Shown piece by piece: positions 25,626 to 34,344 of a DNA stretch of 64,000 nt. Under the pieces are notes generated by a model. The model was not told the origin of the DNA and searched no databases. It saw only the letters and a program-made list of their open reading frames with translations. The translations under genes were made by a program, and so were the position numbers. The stretch is taken from positions 6,707 through 70,706 of the forward strand of contig JBDRAL010000074.1 in the NCBI GenBank assembly GCA_039793685.1. The letters are read 5' to 3'. How positions within the stretch are numbered: the stretch's first letter is position 1; each line of letters begins with the position of its first letter. This stretch comes from JAAFHI01 sp039793685 (lineage in GTDB: Bacteria > Acidobacteriota > Blastocatellia > Chloracidobacteriales > Chloracidobacteriaceae).

Positions 25626-25826
25626 TCATCCGCCGCCGACGAAGTGGACCAGTTCCAGCTTGTCGCCGTCGCCGAGCGCGACGGATTCCCAGCGGCCGCG
25701 CGGGACGATCTCGCCGTTGCGTTCGACGGCGAGGCGTCCGCCGACGAGGTCGAGCCGGACGACGAGTTCGGCGACGGTCAGTCCGTCGGGGAGGATTTCG
25801 GGTTCTCCGTTGATGATGACGTTCAT
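25626..25826 (-). CDS. thiS: Sulfur carrier protein ThiS
   Basis: A 66-residue ubiquitin-like sulfur carrier. It starts MNVIINGEPEILPDGLTVAEL and ends VHFVGGG. The terminal Gly-Gly is adenylated and thiocarboxylated and delivers sulfur to ThiG; here there is one extra Gly, which is also seen in other ThiS proteins. It is located directly upstream of thiG. No TPP riboswitch is recognised in the 270 bp before it, where the sequence is a GTGTCGG heptamer locus and the terminator of the preceding gene. Confidence 0.93.
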   Translation of the reverse strand: MNVIINGEPEILPDGLTVAELVVRLDLVGGRLAVERNGEIVPRGRWESVALGDGDKLELVHFVGGG

Positions 25827-25831
25827 GGGGA

Positions 25832-26015
25832 AAGGTGTCGGGTGTCGGGTTTCAGGTGTCGGGGGAGGTTCTGGGGGCTGGGTTTGGGGTTCTGGAAGAA
25901 AATTTCACCCAGAATTTCAAGGTTTGAGATTTGCGAGACCAGGCTGTCTCCCAAAACCCAGGACCGAGAACCCAAAACCTGTTTCTGAAACCCGATACCC
26001 GAAACCCGACACCTT
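25832..26015. repeat. Paired heptamer arms, GTGTCGG / CCCGACA type
   Basis: The left arm (25832-25866) has GTGTCGG and GTTTCAG units. The right arm (25955-26015) has ACCCAAA, ACCCGAT, ACCCGAA and CCCGACA units. It fills the thiS upstream region. The same unit family recurs at 56990-57152. Confidence 0.85.
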
Positions 26016-26016
26016 C

Positions 26017-26060
26017 GAAAAGAAAAAAGGTTTCGACGCGAACGAGCATACGTCGAAACC
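26017..26060 (-). terminator. Rho-independent terminator of the peptidoglycan-binding gene
   Basis: On the minus strand a perfect 10-bp stem (GGTTTCGACG with CGTCGAAACC, 12-base loop) is followed by TTTTTTCTTTT. It lies 35 bp past the stop of 26095-26466. Confidence 0.88.
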
Positions 26061-26094
26061 GTGGAGTTTTTCAAAGGAGGTGATGGCTGATTTT

Positions 26095-26466
26095 TTACTG
26101 GCCCGGCTGATTGGCGGCCATGTCGCCGGTCTTCTTGCGGGGCTTGCGTTCCGGCAGGCCGAACTTGGTCCGCGTTTCGGCACTGAGCGTCCCGGTCACC
26201 TTGAGGCCGTTCTTCTGCTGGAACTGCCGCAGGGCCTCGACGGTTTCGGGATTCTTGTAGCCGGTGATGTCGCCCTTGTAGAGGCCCATTTCGCGGAGCT
26301 TGATCTGGACCTTGCCGTAGTCGCTTTCCGGTTTCGCCTTGCGGGCGGCCTTCGCCGCCGGGGCGGCGGGCGTCTGGGCGTTGGCGTGGGTGAATGTCGC
26401 GCCGAACAGCATGAGCGCCATCAGGGCGACGGAGGAGATGAAGGTGCGGTAATTGTTTTTCGACAT
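26095..26466 (-). CDS. Secreted peptidoglycan-binding domain protein
   Basis: The 123-residue product has a signal peptide (about 1-30, ISSVALMALMLFG, cleavage near ANAQT) and an Ala/Lys-rich linker. It has one PG_binding_1 domain (VQIKLREMGLYKGDITG, TVEALRQFQQKNGLKVTG, TLSAETRTKFGL), followed by a basic tail. Such domains bind peptidoglycan in the periplasm; no enzymatic domain is attached. ATG 26466 follows AAGGAA by about 11 bp. A perfect sigma-54 consensus lies 117 bp upstream inside the preceding pseudopilin gene, and a strong terminator follows. Together these suggest a separately regulated monocistron. Confidence 0.85.
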   Translation of the reverse strand: MSKNNYRTFISSVALMALMLFGATFTHANAQTPAAPAAKAARKAKPESDYGKVQIKLREMGLYKGDITGYKNPETVEALRQFQQKNGLKVTGTLSAETRTKFGLPERKPRKKTGDMAANQPGQ

Positions 26467-26525
26467 TACTTGAGACGGTTCCTTTCCTTTCGGAATGTAG
26501 TGATTGATGGTTTTGAGTTTCGCCG

Positions 26526-27047
26526 TCACGGGTTCAGCGGTTCGTAGGCCGAATCGGGCGGCGATGTCGTCATGGGGGGAGAAGCAAGTATCGTGCCAAA
26601 GGTGCGACTGGTGGTTGTGTCGCGGAAGCGGAAGCGAAATCGACGGTAGCGGCGGGCGTAGGCGGGTTTCGGGTCGGCGTCGAGCGTGTAGCCGGCGGCC
26701 TCGGCGTCGAAACGAAAGCTGTAATCGTAGCGGCCGTCGCTGACGACTTCGCTGCCCCCGCGTCCGGCGATGTCCCGTTCGAAGCCGTTCATCAGTTCGA
26801 GCTGGTCGATCAGTTGTTCGAAGGAACCGAACCGGCCGCGGGCGGCGTGGTGCGCCGTCTGGGCGGTGACGATGGTCCGGATATTCGCGACGGCGCGCGT
26901 TTCGGCGGCGAAATCGGCAAACCGGACGTATCCGCCCGCCCCGAGCGCCATCAGAACCGAGATGACGGCGAGCGCGACGAGCATTTCAAACAGGCTCGCG
27001 CCCCGATGATGACGGGAACGCGAAAGGGAAGGGCGGCGGCGGTGCAT
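26526..27047 (-). CDS. Type II secretion/type IV pilus pseudopilin-like protein
   Basis: A 173-residue protein with a prepilin leader: a basic N-terminus (RRRPSLSRSRHHRG), cleavage expected after the Gly, then the hydrophobic helix ASLFEMLVALAVISVLMALG with Glu at +5. The globular part (IRTIVTAQTAHHAARGRFGSF) resembles GspG-like pseudopilins. ATG 27047 follows GAGG by 7 bp. Its leader peptidase and secretion partners are not in the window, although pilT is at 62.5-63.8 kb. The 3' end of the gene contains a sigma-54 promoter consensus. Which fibre it belongs to is unknown. Confidence 0.8.
   Translation of the reverse strand: MHRRRPSLSRSRHHRGASLFEMLVALAVISVLMALGAGGYVRFADFAAETRAVANIRTIVTAQTAHHAARGRFGSFEQLIDQLELMNGFERDIAGRGGSEVVSDGRYDYSFRFDAEAAGYTLDADPKPAYARRYRRFRFRFRDTTTSRTFGTILASPPMTTSPPDSAYEPLNP
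26583..26599 (-). promoter_or_regulatory. Exact sigma-54 (RpoN) promoter consensus
   Basis: Read on the minus strand, TTGGCACGATACTTGCT fits YTGGCACGRNNNTTGCW at every specified position, with the GG and GC elements correctly spaced. It lies in the last 25 codons of the pseudopilin gene and points to the peptidoglycan-binding gene starting at 26466. No rpoN or enhancer-binding-protein gene is in the window. Confidence 0.6.
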
Positions 27048-27103
27048 GGCGAAACCTCGCGAAATGGGTTTGCCGACCCTTTCGGCAAGTCTCGTGCCGT
27101 AAC

Positions 27104-27133
27104 TTGACACTCGATTTTCACGGGTGGTACTTT
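27104..27133 (+). promoter_or_regulatory. hrcA promoter with degenerate CIRCE-like dyad
   Basis: TTGACA (27104) and TACTTT (27128) form a sigma-70-like pair with an 18-bp spacer. The same bases read TTGACACTC, nine bases, GGGTGGTAC. They match CIRCE (TTAGCACTC-N9-GAGTGCTAA) at 7 and 6 of 9 positions, with the exact N9 spacing. Autoregulation by HrcA is therefore possible but weakly supported. Confidence 0.45.
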
Positions 27134-27174
27134 GCCGAACCGCCTTCCTATTTCTGATAGATGCGCAACGACTT

Positions 27175-28341
27175 ATGCCCAGGAAGCGAACAGCGCGCGA
27201 ACTCGATGGACGGAGCCGGGAAATCCTGACCGCCGCCATCAAGCTGCACATCGCCACCGGTGAGCCGGTGGGGTCGCGGACGCTTTCCAGGCAACTCGGG
27301 CAATCGCTCAGCGCCGCCACCATCCGCAACGTGATGGCGGATTTGGAGGAGGAGGGGTATCTGGCGCAGCCGCACACTTCCGCCGGACGCATCCCGACCG
27401 ACCAGGGGTATCGCTTTTACGTTGATTCGCTGATCGCCGACTTCGACGCGCGCCCGTCGCGCTCCGATGAGGCGTTCATCAACCGGCAGCTCTTTTCAAA
27501 TCCGGAAGTCACGCAGGAACACCTGATGGAGCGCGCGTCGCACCTGCTGTCGGACCTCTCCTCGCACGTCGGGGTGGTCCTGTCGCCGCCGCTCTCGCAG
27601 GACATCCTTCAGCACATCGAATTCGTGAAACTGGCCGACCGGCGGATTCTCGTCATCACGGTTTCGCGGGCCGGTCTGGTGCGTGATTTCGTGGTCCGGC
27701 TCGACGAGGATCTCCCGCAGGACGAACTGAACCGGACGGCGCGCTACATCGCGGAGAACTTCGCGGGGCGCAGTCTTTCAGCCGTCCGAATCGAGTTGCT
27801 GCGTCGCATGTCGGAGGAAAAGGCGCTCTACGACCGGTTGCTGAAAAACGCGATTCTGCTCTGCAACCGGGACCTCGGAACCACCGGCGAAGACACCGCC
27901 ATCTACGTTGACGGCACCGTCAACATGCTGGATTCAGGGGACTTCACCGATACCGAGCGGATGAAGGCGATTTTCCGGATGTTTGAGGAAAAAGGACGGC
28001 TGGTGAAGATTCTCAACCAGTGTCTCGCGGCGGTCGGGCGGGGCGGCGTACTGGTCCGGATCGGGACCGAAAACGCCACGCCGGGGTTGCGGGACGTGAC
28101 GATCGTGACCGCGCCCTACTCCTACCGCAATCAGGTTATGGGCAGCATCAGCGTCGTCGGGCCGACTCGCATGAAGTACGCCAGAATCATGCGCGTTGTC
28201 GGCTATGTGGCCCGGCTGTTTGATCAGGTTCTGAGCGATCCGAACGGGGCAACGCCCTTTCCGGGCGCAATTCTGGGGGCTTCGGGCGGCCCCATCGAGT
28301 GGGTTCATATTCCGGATGAACCGAGACCAGGTCTCGAATAA
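27175..28341 (+). CDS. hrcA: Heat-inducible transcription repressor HrcA
   Basis: The 388-residue repressor binds CIRCE operators and is kept active by GroEL. The N-terminal winged helix is clear: REILTAAIKLHIATGEPVGS, SATIRNVMADLEEEGYL and QPHTSAGRIPTDQGYRFYVD. The C-terminal GAF-like domain includes LVKILNQCL, VRIGTEN and MGSISVVGPTRMKYARIM. ATG 27175 (MPRKRTAREL) is taken as the start; codons upstream to 27124 are atypical. It heads hrcA-grpE-dnaK-dnaJ, the same order as in Bacillus. The gap to grpE is 75 bp. Confidence 0.96.
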   Translation: MPRKRTARELDGRSREILTAAIKLHIATGEPVGSRTLSRQLGQSLSAATIRNVMADLEEEGYLAQPHTSAGRIPTDQGYRFYVDSLIADFDARPSRSDEAFINRQLFSNPEVTQEHLMERASHLLSDLSSHVGVVLSPPLSQDILQHIEFVKLADRRILVITVSRAGLVRDFVVRLDEDLPQDELNRTARYIAENFAGRSLSAVRIELLRRMSEEKALYDRLLKNAILLCNRDLGTTGEDTAIYVDGTVNMLDSGDFTDTERMKAIFRMFEEKGRLVKILNQCLAAVGRGGVLVRIGTENATPGLRDVTIVTAPYSYRNQVMGSISVVGPTRMKYARIMRVVGYVARLFDQVLSDPNGATPFPGAILGASGGPIEWVHIPDEPRPGLE

Positions 28342-28416
28342 TGCCGAATCGGTCCTCGCGTGCCGTCACCGGGCGGCGTGCGTGTGCGCGTCGGGTGAAA
28401 TGTTTTGGAGGCACTT

Positions 28417-29505
28417 GTGGCGAATATTCCAGTCAACTTTGAGCCGTTCGAGCCGAATGCCCGGCCTGAAACCGCTCAGCCGACGGAAGAAAAACCGGAA
28501 AACCAGCTTGTCGAACTGGAGCCGCGGGGCGTCTTTCGGACCATCGAAATCCAGCTTCCGGACGGCGCGCTCGACGCGCCTCCGCCAGCCCCGGCCCCGC
28601 CCGAGGACTTTTTCCGGACCAGCGCTTCCGAGCCGGTGACGGAATCGGCGGCCCCGGAGGAGTCGGCTCCGGCCGAAACTCCAGCCGAAACTCCGGTCGA
28701 GGCACCGGCGGCGGAATCGCAGCCGACGGTTGCGACGGCGGAGGGCGCAGCCGTCGAGCCGGCTTTGGTGGAGACTCCGGAAGTACTTGAAATTCAAGCG
28801 GATGCGTCGCCAAAGGCGGTCGTGCTGGCGGATGATCCGGTCCTGGAAACCTCCTCCGAGCGGCTTCAGGCGGTCCCCGCCGAGAATGATCAGTCGGGAA
28901 TGCTTTCGCAGGATGAATCCATTCGGCTGCTGATGGATCTGGCGGTGTTGCAGGAAGACCTCGAACGTGCGCGCGAGCAGACGCAACTGGCGAAACGGCA
29001 CGTCGAACTCGTGCAGGAACAGCTTGCGAAAGTCACCGCCGAGCGCAACGCGGCCAATGAATCAATGGTCCGGCTCAAGGCGGAATTCGACAATTTTCGG
29101 AAGCGGGGCGAGCGGGAAAAACAGGAAATCGCGGCGCGGGCGCAGGGCGAAGTCATTCTTTCGGCGCTGGAAGTACTCGACAACCTTGAGCGGGCGTTGA
29201 CGAGCGGACAGGCCGAAGGCGGCGATCTGGAAGCATTTCTGCACGGGGTCGAGTTGATCCAGAAGCAGTTCACCGATGTTCTGGCCGGTCATGGGCTGGT
29301 GCCGGTACCCGCCGTCGGAACGAGTTTCGACCCGACACTGCACGAGGCGATTGCCACCGAGGAGACGGAGGATTACAAACCGAACACGGTTTTGGAAGAA
29401 CTCAAACGGGGATACACCCTCGGTGAGCGGCTGCTGCGTCCGGCGATGGTCCGGGTGTCGGTCCGGCCGGCGGTCGTCGCGACGGACGACGACGACGCGG
29501 AATAG
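28417..29505 (+). CDS. grpE: Nucleotide exchange factor GrpE with long N-terminal extension
   Basis: The 362-residue protein releases ADP from DnaK. The GrpE domain is in the second half: a coiled coil from about residue 170 (LEDLERAREQTQLAKRHVELVQ), then RLKAEFDNFRKRGEREKQE, and the beta-domain FDPTLHEAIATEETEDYKPNTV followed by GYTLGERLLRPAMVRVS. About 150 residues before it are Pro/Glu/Ala-rich and disordered-looking (APAETPAETPVEAPAAE). Typical GrpE is about 200 residues. The start is GTG 28417, 5 bp after GGAGG; a TTG at 28405 is an alternative. It ends with an acidic DDDDAE tail. Confidence 0.94.
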   Translation: MANIPVNFEPFEPNARPETAQPTEEKPENQLVELEPRGVFRTIEIQLPDGALDAPPPAPAPPEDFFRTSASEPVTESAAPEESAPAETPAETPVEAPAAESQPTVATAEGAAVEPALVETPEVLEIQADASPKAVVLADDPVLETSSERLQAVPAENDQSGMLSQDESIRLLMDLAVLQEDLERAREQTQLAKRHVELVQEQLAKVTAERNAANESMVRLKAEFDNFRKRGEREKQEIAARAQGEVILSALEVLDNLERALTSGQAEGGDLEAFLHGVELIQKQFTDVLAGHGLVPVPAVGTSFDPTLHEAIATEETEDYKPNTVLEELKRGYTLGERLLRPAMVRVSVRPAVVATDDDDAE

Positions 29506-29603
29506 TATTTTCAGGATTTTTTCGGATCTGGTCTTCAAGGGAAAACACAGGCGCGGCGGATGACGTACCCCCGGTTGGGCGTTCGTTCCGACGCTTTACG
29601 TTA

Positions 29604-29675
29604 TTTAACTTTAAAATAAAGTAAATTCCGGGCGTCGGTCGCGCCGCCGACCCGAAGCCGCGCCCCGGCCGGGGC
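29604..29675 (+). promoter_or_regulatory. dnaK leader with an A/T hairpin and a 14-bp GC palindrome
   Basis: In the 198-bp grpE-dnaK gap, TTTAACTTTA and TAAAGTAAA (29604-29625) form a hairpin with one bulged A. GCCCCGGCCGGGGC (29662-29675) is a perfect palindrome 28 bp before the dnaK start. No CIRCE or sigma-32 type promoter is recognised here. A role in termination or translation control is possible but not shown. Confidence 0.4.
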
Positions 29676-29703
29676 CGACCGCGACATTGAAAGAGGATGT
29701 TTT

Positions 29704-31563
<1,860 letters not shown>

Positions 31564-31600
31564 CGGATGGTTCCTAGAGTCAGGCGTATTTTTCGATTTG

Positions 31601-31758
31601 TGATTGAAGACTGAAGATTGAAGATTTCAGATTGAAGATTTTCGATTTCCCTCCGAGGGGGCCTCTTTCTTCTCAACCGCGGGAATTTCCAATCGAAAAT
31701 CTTCAACCGCCAATTGAAAATCTGAAATCTGAAATCTGAAATCTTCAATCGAAAATCC
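31601..31758. repeat. Paired heptamer arms, TTGAAGA / TCTTCAA type, between dnaK and dnaJ
   Basis: The left arm (31601-31650) has TTGAAGA, CTGAAGA and TTTCAGA units. The right arm (31692-31757) has AAATCTG, AAATCTT and CAATCGA units. A hairpin in the middle of a chaperone operon could set the dnaK:dnaJ ratio, which is inference. Confidence 0.85.
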
Positions 31759-31776
31759 TGAACGCAGGGGTAACGA

Positions 31777-32889
31777 ATGGCAAGCAAGCGCGATTACTAC
31801 GAGGTACTGGGCGTCAAACGCGACGCCGGCGACAGCGAGATCAAGAGCGCCTATCGCAAACTGGCGATGAAGTACCACCCGGACAAGAATCCGGACAACA
31901 AGGAAGCCGAGGAGAAGTTCAAGGAGGCCGCGGAGGCCTACTCGGTGCTTTCCGATGCGGATCAGCGGGCGCGCTACGACCGGTTCGGTCACGCCGGGGT
32001 GAGTTCCTCGGCGGCGGGTGGTTTCGGCGGCGGCTTTTCCGGGGGCTTTCCCGGATTCGAGGACATTCTGGGCGACCTGTTCGGCTTCAATTTCGGCGGG
32101 GGCGGTCGGCGCGGGAGTCAGGTACAACGCGGGGTTGACCTGCGGTACGACCTCGAACTGACGCTTGAAGAAGTCGCGGTCGGAATGAAAACCCAGATTC
32201 GCGTGCCGCGCATGGAAACCTGCGAAAAGTGTACCGGGACGGGCGCGGCGGAAGGTTCGTCACCGACGACCTGTACGACGTGCGCCGGTGCCGGTCAGGT
32301 GCGCTACCAGCAGGGCTTTTTCAGCGTCACCCGGACCTGTGCCCAGTGCAAGGGGAGCGGCAAGGTCATCAAGGACCCCTGCCGCGACTGTCGCGGAGAC
32401 GGGCGTATCCGGCGCGAGCGGATTCTCGACATCAAGATTCCCCCCGGCGTGGATGAAGGCTCGCGCCTGCGGGTGCAGGGCGAGGGCGAGGCCGGCATCG
32501 GCGGCGGCCCGTCGGGCGATCTGCATGTCGTCATCCACGTCCGCGAACATGACGTGTTCGACCGACAGGACAACAATCTCATCTGCCAGGTTCCGGTGAC
32601 CTTCGCGCAGGCCGCGCTCGGGGCGGACATCAAGGTCCCGACCCTCGACGGCGAGGAAACGCTGCCCATTCCCGAAGGAACTCAGACGGGATCGATTTTC
32701 CGGCTTCGCAACCGGGGCATCGTGTCGCTGTCGGGAAGCGGCAAGGGCGACCTCCTCGTGGTGGTGAACGTCGTGACACCGACCCGCCTGAACCGCGAGC
32801 AGCGCAAATTGTTCGAGGAACTCGCCAAGGTGGAGAACAAGGAAATCGACAAGGGCTTTTTCGAGAAGGTGAAGGACATTTTCGGGTAG
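31777..32889 (+). CDS. dnaJ: Co-chaperone DnaJ (Hsp40)
   Basis: A 370-residue type A J-protein. The J domain (1-70) has MKYHPDKNPDN with HPD. A short Gly/Phe region follows (FGGGFSGGFPGFEDILGDL). The zinc domain has four C-x-x-C-x-G-x-G units: CEKCTGTG, CTTCAGAG, CAQCKGSG and CRDCRGDG. The C-terminal substrate domains include IPPGVDEGSRLRVQGEGEAG and GDLHVVIHVREHDVF. It stimulates DnaK ATPase and delivers substrates. The ATG follows AGGGGTAACGA. A hairpin with a short T-run follows the stop. Confidence 0.97.
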   Translation: MASKRDYYEVLGVKRDAGDSEIKSAYRKLAMKYHPDKNPDNKEAEEKFKEAAEAYSVLSDADQRARYDRFGHAGVSSSAAGGFGGGFSGGFPGFEDILGDLFGFNFGGGGRRGSQVQRGVDLRYDLELTLEEVAVGMKTQIRVPRMETCEKCTGTGAAEGSSPTTCTTCAGAGQVRYQQGFFSVTRTCAQCKGSGKVIKDPCRDCRGDGRIRRERILDIKIPPGVDEGSRLRVQGEGEAGIGGGPSGDLHVVIHVREHDVFDRQDNNLICQVPVTFAQAALGADIKVPTLDGEETLPIPEGTQTGSIFRLRNRGIVSLSGSGKGDLLVVVNVVTPTRLNREQRKLFEELAKVENKEIDKGFFEKVKDIFG

Positions 32890-32895
32890 GCGCGA

Positions 32896-32940
32896 GATTC
32901 GGCGGCGGCCTGTAATTCCGCCCCGAATCACCGCCTTTTC
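32896..32940 (+). terminator. Probable terminator after dnaJ
   Basis: GATTCGGCGGCGG and CCGCCCCGAATC form a long stem with one internal mismatch or bulge around CTGTAATT. CCGCCTTTTCC follows. The T-run is short, so strength is uncertain. Confidence 0.5.
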
Positions 32941-33114
32941 CACGGAACCACGGACCCGGAAAAAATCCGTCATTGACGCTCTCGCAAATTTCTGGTAACT
33001 CACCTTTACGCAATCATTTTCATCCAGGGACAACGACTTTGCGCCGCGCACCGGCAGGGCGGATTTTTCTCCCCCGACCGTGTTCAACGCATCTGTCTTC
33101 GGAGGAACCTCCCA

Positions 33115-34068
33115 ATGTCGCGTCCAGTCAAACCTTCCATCGTTACGCTGCTTTTTGCGCTGGTCCTCGGCTCGGTGACGTTCGGCACCGGGGGCCTGAC
33201 GGCCACCGCGCAGAACCCGGTCGAAACGGTCGTCCCGAAATCGGTCACGTCCGAATACACGCGGGCCTGCGCCGGCTACATCGGCAGCCCGGTATCGGAT
33301 GAACTCCAGATTTCCGGAAGTGACCGCGAATCCTACAATCGCGAATTCACGCAGGGCGACCTCGTGTACCTCAACCGGGGCCGCAACGCGAATCTTCAGG
33401 CCGGGGCCGAATACCAGATCATGCGCAACGTCGGTCCGGTCCGCGATCTCGTCGAGAAGCAGCGGGTACTGGGGACGCTGGTGCAGGAACTGGGAATTCT
33501 GCGAATCGTCGAAGTCCGCGATTCCTCGGCGACGGCGGAAATCACCACCGTCTGCACTGGTCCGATCAACCTCGGCGACGTGCTCGTGCCGTATGAGCGC
33601 AAGCCGCTTCCGGCGGCCCGGCCCTATCGCCCGCTGGCGACCGTCGGCGTTCCGACGGGGCGCGCGACCGGCCAGATCACGACCGCCCGCTTCGCCCGCG
33701 AACAGCTTTCCGCCAACGATGTGGTCTACATCAACATCGGGGCCGACAACGGCATCAAGGTCGGCGATTACATGACGGTGTACCGTCCGCTGGCCAGCGA
33801 TCCGATCGTCAAATTCCGTGACGACAAGGTCGGTCAGTCCCGCAGCGGCGGATTTCCGAGCGACCGCTTCAACACGCGCGACAATACGTCGCTTTCGTCG
33901 AACCAGAAGGCGTACCCGAAGGTCGCCGAGGAAGTTCCCCGCAACACGCTGCCGCGCTCCCTCATCGGTGAAATCGTCATCATCCGGACCGACGCCAACA
34001 CCGCTGTCGGCGTCATCACCCGGACGACCCGCGAAGCCGTTATCGGCGACCGCGTCGAACTTCAGTAG
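33115..34068 (+). CDS. Secreted protein of unknown function, FlgT-C-like repeats possible
   Basis: A 317-residue product with a signal peptide (about 1-33, LLFALVLGSVTFGTGG, cleavage near ATAQN). The body has two related halves with a pattern of exposed-loop, VYLNRG or VYINIG, then KVGDYMTVYRP or QAGAEYQIMRN, and a closing IVEVRDSSATAEI or EIVIIRTDANTAV. This is a two-copy beta-rich module resembling the C-terminal domain of FlgT-type or LysM-linked periplasmic proteins. No enzyme motif is seen. The ATG follows GGAGGAAC by 6 bp. The TAG stop lies in a heptamer array and a good terminator follows. Confidence 0.75.
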   Translation: MSRPVKPSIVTLLFALVLGSVTFGTGGLTATAQNPVETVVPKSVTSEYTRACAGYIGSPVSDELQISGSDRESYNREFTQGDLVYLNRGRNANLQAGAEYQIMRNVGPVRDLVEKQRVLGTLVQELGILRIVEVRDSSATAEITTVCTGPINLGDVLVPYERKPLPAARPYRPLATVGVPTGRATGQITTARFAREQLSANDVVYINIGADNGIKVGDYMTVYRPLASDPIVKFRDDKVGQSRSGGFPSDRFNTRDNTSLSSNQKAYPKVAEEVPRNTLPRSLIGEIVIIRTDANTAVGVITRTTREAVIGDRVELQ

Positions 34069-34344
34069 CCAGTGGTCGGCAGTCAGTCGTCAGTGATTCA
34101 GGATTGAAAAGTGTTTCCGCCCGGTTTCCCGCCGGGCGGTTTTCTTTTTTGGCCGAAAGTGTGTTTTTTGAAACACTCGTCATTCAGGATGGCTTTCGCG
34201 GCGGAAAGTGCGCTACGCTGCAATCTTTTTTTGAGTCGTCAGTTGCCAGTGGCCAGTCGCCAGTGGCCGGAACTTCGAACGTTCACGTTGAATATTGAAT
34301 CGACGATTTCAAACTGACTGCTGACCACTGACTGCTGACCACTG
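34064..34344. repeat. Heptamer locus, CAGTGGT / ACCACTG type, before typA
   Basis: Left units run from the stop codon at 34066 (CAGTAGC, CAGTGGT, CAGTCAG). A second left-type run is at 34238-34272. The complementary right arm is at 34313-34343 (GACTGCT, GACCACT). A terminator lies inside at 34117-34150. No gene is visible in this 276-bp gap. Confidence 0.8.
34117..34150 (+). terminator. Rho-independent terminator downstream of 33115-34068
   Basis: An 8-bp GC stem (CCGCCCGG with CCGGGCGG) and 7-base loop are followed by TTTTCTTTTTT. Confidence 0.9.

Noticed and set aside
25827..26094. TPP riboswitch before thiS
   Set aside because: No CTGAGA or related thi-box elements; the sequence is a heptamer locus and a terminator.
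29506..29703. CIRCE element before dnaK
   Set aside because: No match to TTAGCACTC-N9-GAGTGCTAA; only an A/T hairpin and a GC palindrome are present.
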